NCBI GenBank assembly: GCA_910583555.1
Contig: CAJTXO010000029.1
Span: forward strand, 1 to 33,781
From: an uncultured Eubacterium sp.
GTDB lineage: Bacteria; Bacillota; Clostridia; Lachnospirales; Lachnospiraceae
Reading direction: 5' to 3'
DNA: 33,781 bases
Under the pieces are notes generated by a model. That model was not told the DNA's origin. It saw nothing but the letters and a program-made list of their open reading frames with translations, and ran no database searches. Within the stretch, counting starts at the first letter, position 1; each line of letters opens with the position of its first letter. The translations under genes were made by a program, and so were the position numbers. Below, one piece after another: positions 14,775 to 22,767 of this stretch.

Positions 14775-15971
14775 TCATATCACCGTAACCTTCTTCCTCT
14801 TCGCCGCCTTCATCTTTCTCACAAACTTCCCACTTTTCACGACCGCACATCCCCACTTCTTCTTCGTAAACGTCCGGCGGATCCAACTCGATCTCACTTT
14901 CGCTTTCGTCGTCTTTAACGTCTGAAGATCCTCCAATTTCGTAAGCATGGATATATCTATCTTTTTGTCCTTCGTAAAATAGTGAAACGTCTGGATCTGA
15001 TTTTTTTTCGGAAATATCACCTTACAATTCTGACCCTTTTCCGGCAGATAATAGTAATAACACGAATATGTCTGGTAATACCCATTATCCGCATAATCGT
15101 CACTTTCGTGGTATACCGCACTGCCATATTTCTGCCCGTTTTTCCCTTCACCGGAATAAAGCTTCAACGTTTTCAATTTCTGATTTCTCCGCAGATCCAG
15201 CCTCCCGGGCAGAATATGTCCGAGTTCCAGTTCTTTCAATTTCTTATTTTTCGACAAACTCACTGACGACAAACGGCGGTTGCTACCACTCGGTAATATC
15301 ACCCGAAGCACCTCAAGATCCGGCATTTCCTCCATATTGAGTTGATTCGTGAAAATATTCTGCAGATGAATATAGGTCATTTGCGAAACAGGAAAAGACT
15401 GGCGGATATTGTCATAGTTTTTCTGGCCAAACTTTGAAAATGCGGGATCCGTACACTCCACCCATATCTTTTTCAGTTTGGCGTTGCTTTGAAACGACCC
15501 GGAGAGCATTTCATACTTGCTCGCTCTGACTTCCTCTAAATTAAAGAAATATTCAATCCCTGTTACATCGAGAATCTTTTCCGGAACAGTGTCATTCCAA
15601 ATATCTTCCCGATAAGCATAACATAATTCCAATGTAAACTTATCTTTCGATAAAACATCATTTTCCTCTACCCCCCGGTACATCATATCCAAATACCAGC
15701 CTTTTGTCAGTCCGCTACCGTTGCCAAATTCCACATAATATATTTTCTCCCGTTCTTGCGCTGTTAAAATACCATCCTTATCTGTATCGACATATCTTGC
15801 CAGCTGCATCCGAAAACGTTCATCTGGAAAATGTGCGGCATCCAATAACACATCCTGCATATACTCCGTTTTTACTTCTGCCTGAACGCATCCGCTCTTT
15901 TCCGGAATCATCAGAACAAACGCAAAACAGGAGAAAATAATCCCCAATATTTTTAATGGAATCTTTTTCAT
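14775..15971 (-). CDS. Secreted leucine-rich-repeat protein with EF-hand motif
   Basis: A 398-residue protein beginning at ATG 15971, where GGAGG is six bases upstream; an ATG at 15977 is too close to it. The N-terminus MKKIPLKILGIIFSCFAFVL is a signal peptide with a likely cut after VQA. Residues 62-73 read DTDKDGILTAQE, a calcium-binding EF-hand loop. The middle carries irregular leucine-rich repeats (for example LNMEEMPDLEVLRVILP and KKLKELELGHILPGRLDLR). The C-terminus is strongly basic. Similar LRR proteins in gut Firmicutes are surface or secreted; no enzymatic motif was seen. It has its own near-perfect promoter. Confidence 0.82.
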   Translation of the reverse strand: MKKIPLKILGIIFSCFAFVLMIPEKSGCVQAEVKTEYMQDVLLDAAHFPDERFRMQLARYVDTDKDGILTAQEREKIYYVEFGNGSGLTKGWYLDMMYRGVEENDVLSKDKFTLELCYAYREDIWNDTVPEKILDVTGIEYFFNLEEVRASKYEMLSGSFQSNAKLKKIWVECTDPAFSKFGQKNYDNIRQSFPVSQMTYIHLQNIFTNQLNMEEMPDLEVLRVILPSGSNRRLSSVSLSKNKKLKELELGHILPGRLDLRRNQKLKTLKLYSGEGKNGQKYGSAVYHESDDYADNGYYQTYSCYYYYLPEKGQNCKVIFPKKNQIQTFHYFTKDKKIDISMLTKLEDLQTLKTTKAKVRSSWIRRTFTKKKWGCAVVKSGKFVRKMKAAKRKKVTVI

Positions 15972-16023
15972 ATCCATCCTCCCTTTCCTGCCTGTGGCAT
16001 AAGTGGTTTTTGATTATGGTTTC

Positions 16024-16052
16024 ATTATATCGTAAACTATTCGAGTAGTCAA
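16024..16052 (-). promoter_or_regulatory. Strong promoter of the LRR/lipoprotein genes
   Basis: Minus strand TTGACT (16052-16047), 17 bases, TATAAT (16029-16024). The -10 is perfect and the -35 matches five of six. The -10 lies about 53 bases upstream of the ATG at 15971. Confidence 0.82.
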
Positions 16053-16159
16053 CTGGCGGCTCTCTTTTTTCTGTACTAATCCATCCTCGCTCAACCTATC
16101 ATCACGTCGCAAAAGCACTTGAAACCACGAAAAATTTATGGTACATTAGACTTAAAGAA

Positions 16160-16183
16160 GGACACCTGCAGATACAGGTGTCC
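16160..16183 (-). terminator. Terminator after the PIN-like gene
   Basis: GGACACCTG (16160-16168) and CAGGTGTCC (16175-16183) form a perfect 9-base-pair stem with a 6-base loop. On the minus strand it is followed by TTCTTTAAG. It separates the cyclase-PIN operon from the LRR promoter. The tail is short on T, so efficiency is uncertain. Confidence 0.65.
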
Positions 16184-16250
16184 CCAAACGGAGTTTCCCA
16201 CTCTTGTCATTATATGACGAAATCCAGTTTCATCCTTTTTGCCCCCCTCA

Positions 16251-16727
16251 TTAATCTTGTCCCCTTTCAGCCGCTTCCTTTAGATAATCATCAACAAAGA
16301 AGAAACAAATATCCTCCTCCTGACAGATATTTTCGACCGCTTTTGAATCTTTAGCTTTTTTATCCATTACAAGTGTTCTATTTTGGCTTTTCGCTATAGT
16401 TATAATAAAAGGAATGGCTATTGGTAAATTTCTGGAAAACTCTGCTGAATCAGACAAGAACTCAAATCGACCAGCCAAAATCAACTCCCCGAGCAGTTCC
16501 GACTCCCTTTGATCAATTGCGTAAAACATCTTCTTATTGCCATCTAACCAATCAAAAGAATCCTCCTCTTCAAATAAGTTATTAAGACTTTTTCTAGTCT
16601 CTTTATCCGATACGATATCCCTATTGTTGCAATCCGCACAAAATCGTTCAAATAAAACAGGAACTGCTTTTCTCGGAAAAGTCTCAAGCATATAATATAT
16701 TGCGCTCTCATCAAATACGTATTTCAT
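16251..16727 (-). CDS. PIN-like domain protein (DUF4411-like), probable toxin
   Basis: A 158-residue protein starting MKYVFDESAIYYML, which fits the first strand and first acidic residue (D6) of a PIN nuclease fold, and ending in the FFFVDDYLKEA pattern seen in DUF4411-type PIN proteins. The segment AIPFIITIAKSQNRTLVMDK (about 104-123) matches the usual D-P-F-L-I-A strand, but the aspartate is replaced, so one metal ligand may be missing; D122 or E81 could compensate. PIN toxins cut RNA. The ATG overlaps the stop of the upstream gene by one base (TGATG), indicating strict coupling. PIN/DUF4411 genes commonly pair with an XRE/ImmA-IrrE gene, as here. Toxin function is inferred from family and pairing. 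Confidence 0.75.
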   Translation of the reverse strand: MKYVFDESAIYYMLETFPRKAVPVLFERFCADCNNRDIVSDKETRKSLNNLFEEEDSFDWLDGNKKMFYAIDQRESELLGELILAGRFEFLSDSAEFSRNLPIAIPFIITIAKSQNRTLVMDKKAKDSKAVENICQEEDICFFFVDDYLKEAAERGQD

Positions 16728-17836
16728 CAGAACGCACCTCCAAACATTTTAGAGGCTAATTTAGACACATTTGCACTCCTGAGACTTGTATAGATACCAA
16801 CCTGAGCCTTGGAAATATTACCGGCATAATAAGAGCTAAAAATCTTGTTCAAATAAGAATTTCCCAGGTAACTGATCTTGGTATTATAAAAATTTCCACT
16901 TGAAGATTTACTCTGCCTGAAGTCACTGATCCTGTTTTGATTATAGAAACCGCCGTCCAGTTTCCCCATCTTTACAAGCCGATACATAATGGCGTCTGCA
17001 CTCACATTATACCGCTTCGCCAGATCATCTATAACACTTTTATTTTCTAATTCATCAACCATTTCTATTTCATTCAACAAGTCCTTTTCAGGAATCAGAA
17101 ACTCACTGGCAAAAGTATTACAAGCACTTTCCTCATTTCTGGCAACAAAATCCACATCTGCCTCTTTTGTATAGATATGATAGATCTCGTGAAAAAGAGT
17201 AAACAATTGCCTGTTAAAAGTTGCCTTATTATTTAACAAAACGATTGGAAAACTATCGTCATATATACATAAACCAGATATCGAATTATCCCTAAAGGAA
17301 TCCTTAAACACATAAATTCCAATATCATACAACTTTTCTCTTGCGTATTCCAATAACTTGTTGGCATTTGGAAAACTCACCTGCTTCTCCAACGACAACT
17401 CCAGTTTATCTCGAAGTAAAGCCATAAGATCCTCTTGTTTCGAGCAGGAATTCTCCTTTAGCAGATCAGAAAAAGTACTTTTATCATCATCCTTATATAA
17501 TTCAAGTAAATTAAGCCTATATAGATCAGCTTTCTCGATCAGCTCTCTCGTTTGTTTAGGCAGCGTCACATGATTACTATTCTGTATACTCCTAAACGCA
17601 ACCTGAACCTTACTTGTTTCAGGTCTGTAATTGGAGAAGAAGAAGAAAACCGGTCGATTATAATACGATGCAAGCCTTTCTAATCGCGCATATGATGGAA
17701 AATCATCTCCCTTTTCATATCTCTCCAAATCATCTACTTTTATATTTGTTTTTGAGCATACTTCCTCTAAGCTAACATTATAATACTCACGAGCGTATCT
17801 TAATGCGTCACTTTTTACTGAAACCATCTTTTGCAT
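16727..17836 (-). CDS. XRE helix-turn-helix / ImmA-IrrE metallopeptidase fusion
   Basis: A 369-residue protein starting at ATG 17836 behind AGGAGG; three other in-frame starts lack such a site. An XRE-type DNA-binding domain lies at about residues 15-62 (YAREYYNVSLEEVCSKTN). The ImmA/IrrE zinc-peptidase domain has HEIYH at 216-220 and a downstream acidic motif NEESACNTFASEFLIP. A C-terminal basic region follows. Proteins of this type bind their own operator and cleave repressors, or act as antitoxins to a PIN protein, which is the next gene. The coding start overlaps the end of the cyclase-like gene by 29 bases. Role as antitoxin/regulator of the PIN gene is inference. Confidence 0.85.
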   Translation of the reverse strand: MQKMVSVKSDALRYAREYYNVSLEEVCSKTNIKVDDLERYEKGDDFPSYARLERLASYYNRPVFFFFSNYRPETSKVQVAFRSIQNSNHVTLPKQTRELIEKADLYRLNLLELYKDDDKSTFSDLLKENSCSKQEDLMALLRDKLELSLEKQVSFPNANKLLEYAREKLYDIGIYVFKDSFRDNSISGLCIYDDSFPIVLLNNKATFNRQLFTLFHEIYHIYTKEADVDFVARNEESACNTFASEFLIPEKDLLNEIEMVDELENKSVIDDLAKRYNVSADAIMYRLVKMGKLDGGFYNQNRISDFRQSKSSSGNFYNTKISYLGNSYLNKIFSSYYAGNISKAQVGIYTSLRSANVSKLASKMFGGAF

Positions 17837-18593
17837 CCGTATCCTCCTCTCCATATAGAAATTCATAGGTATTCATATATTTACCAGAAATCTCTGGTAA
17901 TAACGCCTGTACATGATTGGTGAGGTTTTTAAATTCGTTTTTTTCTACATACCATTTTACACAATAAGTCACTTTTGGATACCCTTTTTTAACTGGAATA
18001 TTCTTTCGAATAACGATATTCTCTATATCTCCGCTTGAATTATTTTTCATAGCGAGCTCCGCACTGGGAGTTAAATGTACTCCGATCCAGTTACACGTTT
18101 CATGCCAACTTGCGCACTCATCAATTCCTGGGCCGATCATAATATTATCCTTCGTATTATATTGTCCTACAGCAATGGCCCCTCTTATTGGATAAGATTG
18201 CTTGACACACTCCTCAAGGATGAACCTTGCGATCCTTGCGTGCAATCCTAAAATAACTACCGTTTCGGCATGGCAGATTTTCGGGGTAAATATGGCTATC
18301 GTATCAGATATGCTTATTAGTTTGCTAAGTTTCAACCGCGCACTATAAGGAAAAACTTCCTTTGTATATTCATCTACAATTTGTTCAATTTGCTGGATCA
18401 GCGTACTAACCTCTTGCAAGGGGTTCCGTTGCGCTTGATTCTGCCATAACCCCTTCCACCCCAGAAAATCCATAAATGTAATGACTCCCTTTTGCAGGGA
18501 GTAATGCTTTTCTTTTGCATGTTTTGACAGATCATCAGCAACTTCATTCATTTCTCTCTGCAATTCCTCATGTTCTAGTCCCTTATCCTCCAT
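17808..18593 (-). CDS. Class III nucleotide cyclase-like protein
   Basis: A 261-residue soluble protein. VITFMDFLGWKGLW (about residues 38-51) resembles the first strand of class III adenylate/guanylate cyclases, with a candidate metal-binding aspartate (D42). LISISDTIAIF (about 92-102) resembles the second metal site (D97). PIRGAIAVGQ (about 136-145) and GPGIDECASWHE continue the same fold order. The match is by pattern only, and the substrate-selecting residues cannot be named, so it could make cAMP/cGMP, a pyrimidine cyclic nucleotide or nothing. The stop lies inside the XRE/ImmA gene, so the two are coupled. The start is the ATG at 18593, with a weak ribosome binding site; an internal ATG is possible. 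Confidence 0.68.
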   Translation of the reverse strand: MEDKGLEHEELQREMNEVADDLSKHAKEKHYSLQKGVITFMDFLGWKGLWQNQAQRNPLQEVSTLIQQIEQIVDEYTKEVFPYSARLKLSKLISISDTIAIFTPKICHAETVVILGLHARIARFILEECVKQSYPIRGAIAVGQYNTKDNIMIGPGIDECASWHETCNWIGVHLTPSAELAMKNNSSGDIENIVIRKNIPVKKGYPKVTYCVKWYVEKNEFKNLTNHVQALLPEISGKYMNTYEFLYGEEDTDAKDGFSKK

Positions 18594-18655
18594 CAACCGA
18601 GCTATCCTACCCCGAATTGTATCATTTACTTCAACAAAATAGTCTGATATATAAT

Positions 18656-18877
18656 CTATTCAAGTTCATCTTCATTTACTTCATATCTTTTTAATATGGC
18701 ATTTTTATCAACAGTATAATTAGGTGTTTCTGCCTTTATTTCAGTAAAAAGAGATAAAGAAACATCCGATATTTTACTTCCCAAATTTTTCTGTTCTTCG
18801 GAAAGCGGTTTCTTGTTTACAAACTTCGCTTTGTTCAGCTCGATCGTCAACTCTCTAACGTCTTGTATATCTACCAT
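18656..18877 (-). CDS. Small hypothetical protein, first gene of the cyclase/PIN operon
   Basis: A 73-residue protein starting at ATG 18877 (AAGGA upstream) as MVDIQDVRELTIELNKAKF. The longer frame to 18910 begins with TTG and has no support. It is lysine- and glutamate-rich, mostly helical (VRELTIELNKAKF, LSEEQKNLGSKISDVSLSLF), and ends EVNEDELE. No signal peptide and no recognised domain. It lies about 48 bases after the predicted transcription start and 62 bases before the cyclase-like gene. A regulatory or antitoxin-like role is conceivable but not shown. Confidence 0.68.
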   Translation of the reverse strand: MVDIQDVRELTIELNKAKFVNKKPLSEEQKNLGSKISDVSLSLFTEIKAETPNYTVDKNAILKRYEVNEDELE

Positions 18878-18930
18878 TTGTTCTTCCTTATAACTCCGTA
18901 TGTGATTCAATTAACATCTAATTTCTTTTC

Positions 18931-18959
18931 ATTCTATCACACTATACCAGTTATTTCAA
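18931..18959 (-). promoter_or_regulatory. Promoter of the cyclase/ImmA/PIN operon
   Basis: Minus strand TTGAAA (18959-18954), 17 bases, TAGAAT (18936-18931); each hexamer matches five of six consensus bases. It starts transcription just after the infA terminator, so the island is independent of the ribosomal operon. Confidence 0.78.
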
Positions 18960-18998
18960 TCAAAAAAACTCTGACGATTGAATTGCATCCCCGCCCAC

Positions 18999-19038
18999 CA
19001 AAAAAAACAGGCGCCCCAGCTCCCCGCTGCACGCCTGT
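18999..19038 (-). terminator. Strong terminator after infA
   Basis: On the minus strand ACAGGCG (19038-19032) pairs with CGCCTGT (19013-19007), with an inner CAGC/GCTG stem in the loop, followed by eight T. It ends the S10-spc transcript before the island. Confidence 0.88.
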
Positions 19039-19063
19039 GTCCCAGTCTCGTACCATTCTGTTA

Positions 19064-19282
19064 TTATTTATCTCGCCAAACGATACGTCCTTTTGTAAGG
19101 TCATACGGAGACAGTTCGAGCGTTACCTTGTCGCCCGGCAGGATACGAATGAAATTCATTCTCAACTTGCCGCTGATGTGGGCCAACACTTTATGTCCGT
19201 TTTCCAGTTCTACCTGGAACATGGCGTTTGGCAGCTTCTCAACAACTGTTCCCTCAATTTCAATAACATCTGCTTTTGACAT
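19064..19282 (-). CDS. infA: Translation initiation factor IF-1
   Basis: A 72-residue S1/OB-fold protein that binds the A site of the 30S subunit during initiation. The sequence MSKADVIEIEGTVVEKLPNA and the end SPYDLTKGRIVWRDK are canonical. The start is the ATG at 19282, behind GAGGAG; a TTG two codons upstream is unlikely. It follows map by 17 bases. Unusually, it is the last gene of its operon: a strong terminator follows and rpmJ is 6 kb away. Confidence 0.98.
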   Translation of the reverse strand: MSKADVIEIEGTVVEKLPNAMFQVELENGHKVLAHISGKLRMNFIRILPGDKVTLELSPYDLTKGRIVWRDK

Positions 19283-19299
19283 ATACAACTCTCCTCTTT

Positions 19300-20052
19300 T
19301 TAATAAAGCGATAAAATCTCCGGTTCCCCCTCGGTAATCAGAATCGTGTTTTCATAATGTGCCGACTTCGAACCGTCCCGCGTCACCACGGTCCAGTCAT
19401 CCTCTAAGATCCAGATCTTCCAGTCTCCGGCGTTTACCATCGGTTCAATGGCGAGCGTCATACCCGGCCGGAGCTTCGGGCCCCTTCCCACCGGTTTGTA
19501 GTTCGGGATCTGCGGCTCCTCGTGTAACTGGGCGCCGACGCCGTGGCCGACGAGGTCCCGGACAACGGAAAATCCGTTCTTTTCCACAAACTTCTGGATG
19601 GAAGCGGATATGTCGTGCAGATGGTTTCCGGCATAGGCGTTCTTGATGCCCTCGTAGAAACTCAGCCGCGTGATCTCGATCAACCGCTTCGCCTCGTCGC
19701 TGATCGTCCCCACGCCATACGTTCTGGCGGCGTCGGAATGATAGCCTTCGTAAATGACGCCGGCATCCAGGCTGACGATGTCGCCTTCCTCTAATTTGCG
19801 GGAATCGGTCGGTATCCCGTGAACGACCTCATCATTCACCGAAACACAGATCGAAGCCGGATAGCCTTCATAATTCAGAAATGAGGGAATACATCCCGCC
19901 TTGCGGATCAGTTCCTCCCCTTTCCGGTCAATGTCAAGTGTCGTAATGCCGGGCGCGATGATCTCTTCCAGTCTGTCGTGCACGTCAGCCAGTATCTTTC
20001 CCGCTTCCCGCATCCGTGAAATCTCACGTTCTGATTTGATTGTTATAGCCAT
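19300..20052 (-). CDS. map: Methionine aminopeptidase, type I
   Basis: A 250-residue cytoplasmic metallopeptidase that removes the initiator methionine from nascent proteins. The pita-bread fold residues are visible: the first metal-site aspartates in SLDAGVIYEGYHSDAARTY, the histidine in VGHGVGAQLHEEP, and the glutamates in TLAIEPMVNAG and HYENTILIT. No N-terminal zinc-finger extension. GGAGG lies six bases before the ATG. It lies between adk and infA as in other Firmicutes. The KOW-domain protein gene sometimes found between map and infA in Clostridia is absent. Confidence 0.98.
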   Translation of the reverse strand: MAITIKSEREISRMREAGKILADVHDRLEEIIAPGITTLDIDRKGEELIRKAGCIPSFLNYEGYPASICVSVNDEVVHGIPTDSRKLEEGDIVSLDAGVIYEGYHSDAARTYGVGTISDEAKRLIEITRLSFYEGIKNAYAGNHLHDISASIQKFVEKNGFSVVRDLVGHGVGAQLHEEPQIPNYKPVGRGPKLRPGMTLAIEPMVNAGDWKIWILEDDWTVVTRDGSKSAHYENTILITEGEPEILSLY

Positions 20053-20062
20053 TGTCAGCCTC

Positions 20063-20707
20063 CTACTTATCCAGAAGCTTTACGATCTCGTCAAATACGA
20101 CTTCCAAATCCTGTGTGCCGTCCACTTCCTGCAAAATGCCCTCTTTTGTGTAGTAATCGATCAACGGCTGTGTCTGTGTATGATACACTTCCAGACGCTG
20201 CTTTACGGTCTCCGGCTTATCGTCGTCACGCAGGATCAGTTCGCCGCCGCACGCATCGCACACGCCCTCAGCCTTAGTCGGGTTATATTTAATATGATAT
20301 GTTCCGCCGCACGAAACGCATGCGCGTCTGCCCGACATCCTGTTAATGATACTCTCATCCGGCACTTCCACATTGATGGCGTAATCCATTTTTTCGCCGA
20401 TCTTCGCCAACGCCCCGGTCAGGGCCTCGGCCTGCGGGATCGTACGCGGAAAGCCGTCCAGAACATATCCTTTCTTCGCGTCATCCTGAGCCAATCGGTC
20501 TACGACAAGGTCAACCACCAGTTCATCCGGAACCAACAGTCCCTGATCCATATATGTCTTGGCCTTCTGTCCGAGCTCGGTGTTCTCTTTGATGTTGGCA
20601 CGGAAAATATCCCCCGTGGAAATATGGGGAATCCCGTATTTTTCAGAAATCTTCTTTGCCTGCGTCCCTTTTCCGGCACCAGGCGCGCCTAACATGACAA
20701 TTTTCAT
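20063..20707 (-). CDS. adk: Adenylate kinase (zinc form)
   Basis: A 214-residue enzyme that interconverts ATP plus AMP and two ADP. The P-loop is GAPGAGKGTQAKK (about residues 7-19), FPRT follows in the core, and the LID carries four cysteines (CVSCGG and CDACGG) of the zinc-binding Gram-positive type. The start is the ATG at 20707 behind AGGAGA; the frame extends 19 codons further upstream but without a site. It follows secY by about 70 bases and ends with TAG. Essential for energy charge. Confidence 0.98.
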   Translation of the reverse strand: MKIVMLGAPGAGKGTQAKKISEKYGIPHISTGDIFRANIKENTELGQKAKTYMDQGLLVPDELVVDLVVDRLAQDDAKKGYVLDGFPRTIPQAEALTGALAKIGEKMDYAINVEVPDESIINRMSGRRACVSCGGTYHIKYNPTKAEGVCDACGGELILRDDDKPETVKQRLEVYHTQTQPLIDYYTKEGILQEVDGTQDLEVVFDEIVKLLDK

Positions 20708-20780
20708 AAGATAATCTCCTTTCACACACGCAAAAACGGCCCGGTGCAGAAGTTCCATCTGCACCGCCGGCCATTTTTAC

Positions 20781-22115
20781 TTATTCTCCCAAAAATCCTT
20801 TGTAATTGCGGACTAACAGCTGGGACTCCAACTGTTTCAACGTCTCGATCACGACGCCGACGATAATGATGAGCGACGTACCCGTAAAGGACACGCTCGC
20901 GCCAAATACTCCCGCAAAAATGATCGGAAGTACACACACGACTACCATCGCCACGGCACCGATGAAAATAATGCTGTTCAGCACATTTGTCAGATAATCC
21001 GTCGTCGGTTTTCCCGGACGGATACCCGGAATAAATCCACCCTGCTTTTTCATGTTATTTGCAATCTCAAGCGGATTGAACGTAACCGAAGTATAGAAAT
21101 ACGCAAAGAAGATCACAAGTCCAATGTATACGAGCAATCCCAACGTATATTTAAATTCGCCCCAGGACGAAATGTTGCACCATTTGCTCTGGTCACAAAT
21201 CTTGATCAGCTTCTGCACCAGGGACGCACCGTCACCCGACGCTGGCTGTAATCCGGCAAATCCAGCGATCACAACCGGAAGCTGCAGCATGGAACTGGCA
21301 AAGATCACAGGAATGACGCCGGCCGTATTGACCTTGAGCGGAATATGGCTTGACTGTCCGCCAAACATTTTCCTTCCCTGCATTTTCTTTGCGTACTGAA
21401 CCGGGATCTTCCTCTCCGCATCCTGAAGCCATACGATAAATACAAACATCGCGATGATAATAGCAAGGATGATCGCCGCCGCAAGCACCGCATTGGTGAT
21501 ATTTCCTGCGCCGCCCACAAACTGGTTGTAAAGGGCGATCAGGTCACTTGGGATACGGGCCACAATGTTGATCAAAAGGATGACGGAAATACCGTTACCG
21601 ATTCCCTTTTCCGTGATCTGCTCACCGAGCCACATCAGGAACGCGGAGCCGGCCGTCAGCGCTACGACCGCAACGATGAGCGGTGTATAACCTGCTTCGG
21701 TAAAGAAGTTCTGGTTACGGAAGCCGATGATGATCGCTACGCCTTCAATGATCGCCAGCACGATCGACAAATATCTCGTGTACTCATTGAGTTTCTTTCT
21801 GCCATCCTCGCCGTCTTTCTGCATTTCCTCAAGCTTCGGAATCGCAATCGTAAGCAGCTGGATAATAATGGATGACGTAATGTAAGGCGTGATGTTCAAC
21901 GCGAAAATTGACATTCTCGTAAAGGAACCACCGGTCATGACATCCAAAAAGCCAAGTGCCTGATTGTTATTCAGAAATTCCTGGATAACATTCGTATTGA
22001 CACCCGGGATCGGAATATTACATCCGATGCGGACAACAATGAGTCCCATAAATACAAACAACAATTTGTTACGGATCTCTTTTGTCTTAAACGCATTTCT
22101 TATCGTTTCAAGCAT
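20781..22115 (-). CDS. secY: Protein translocase subunit SecY
   Basis: A 444-residue integral membrane protein that forms the protein-conducting channel with SecE and SecG. Ten hydrophobic segments are apparent; the plug-region signature RIGCNIPIPGVNT is at about 29-41, followed by the cytoplasmic loop YAKKMQGRKMFGGQSSHIPL in the middle and GGFIPGIRPGKPT in the fifth cytosolic loop. The start overlaps the rplO stop by one base (TAATG). It is followed by adk. Confidence 0.98.
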   Translation of the reverse strand: MLETIRNAFKTKEIRNKLLFVFMGLIVVRIGCNIPIPGVNTNVIQEFLNNNQALGFLDVMTGGSFTRMSIFALNITPYITSSIIIQLLTIAIPKLEEMQKDGEDGRKKLNEYTRYLSIVLAIIEGVAIIIGFRNQNFFTEAGYTPLIVAVVALTAGSAFLMWLGEQITEKGIGNGISVILLINIVARIPSDLIALYNQFVGGAGNITNAVLAAAIILAIIIAMFVFIVWLQDAERKIPVQYAKKMQGRKMFGGQSSHIPLKVNTAGVIPVIFASSMLQLPVVIAGFAGLQPASGDGASLVQKLIKICDQSKWCNISSWGEFKYTLGLLVYIGLVIFFAYFYTSVTFNPLEIANNMKKQGGFIPGIRPGKPTTDYLTNVLNSIIFIGAVAMVVVCVLPIIFAGVFGASVSFTGTSLIIIVGVVIETLKQLESQLLVRNYKGFLGE

Positions 22116-22555
22116 TAGATCACCTCAGCTTTTCCACCAACTGCCTGAATCTTTTCTGCTGCACTCTTACTGAAGGCATTTACTTTCACATCAAGCTTTT
22201 TGGTTAATTCTCCATTTCCAAGAATTTTAACTCCATCCTTTGGATTTTTGATAATTCCCTTGTCCATCAGGGTCTCTACTGTTACTTCAGCACCATCCTC
22301 AAAAACATTGAGGCGGTCAAGTCCGATTGCAACAATTTCTTTACTATTTATATTCGTAAAACCTCTCTTCGGCAGTCTTCTGTACAATGGCAGCTGACCA
22401 CCTTCGAAACCAGGACGCGGTGCACCGGAACGAGCTTTCTGTCCCTTGTGACCTTTGCCTGCCGTTTTACCATTTCCTGAACCATGTCCACGGCCGCGTC
22501 TGAACGCATTACTGTGTTTGGAACCGGCTGCAGGCTTTAACTCTGATAAATTCAT
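22115..22555 (-). CDS. rplO: 50S ribosomal protein L15
   Basis: A 146-residue L15. The N-terminus MNLSELKPAAGSKHSNAFRR and the Gly-rich RGRGHGSGNGKTAGKGHKGQ match the family tail that reaches into 23S rRNA, and the C-terminal domain includes GGQLPLYRRLPKRGF. GGAGG is nine bases before the ATG. Its last base overlaps the secY start, a common coupling. Confidence 0.98.
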   Translation of the reverse strand: MNLSELKPAAGSKHSNAFRRGRGHGSGNGKTAGKGHKGQKARSGAPRPGFEGGQLPLYRRLPKRGFTNINSKEIVAIGLDRLNVFEDGAEVTVETLMDKGIIKNPKDGVKILGNGELTKKLDVKVNAFSKSAAEKIQAVGGKAEVI

Positions 22556-22571
22556 GGTTTGGCACCTCCTA

Positions 22572-22754
22572 TTAGATTTCTTCTACCTTTACTAAGTGTC
22601 TCACTTGCTGGATCATTCCCCGTACGGCACCGTTGTCAGGCATCTCAACTGTTTTGTTCAGTTTCCTCAGTCCCAGAGCCTCCACCGTTTTACGATGCTT
22701 GGGAATGGCACCAATCGTAGACTTCACTAACGTAATTTTTAATTTATTCGCCAT
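22572..22754 (-). CDS. rpmD: 50S ribosomal protein L30
   Basis: A 60-residue L30 (MANKLKITLVKSTIGAIPKH, then LNKTVEMPDNGAVRGMIQQV) of the short bacterial type. It begins behind GGAGG and sits 13 bases after rpsE and 16 bases before rplO, the normal spc order. Confidence 0.97.
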   Translation of the reverse strand: MANKLKITLVKSTIGAIPKHRKTVEALGLRKLNKTVEMPDNGAVRGMIQQVRHLVKVEEI

Positions 22755-22767
22755 GATCCGATACCTC

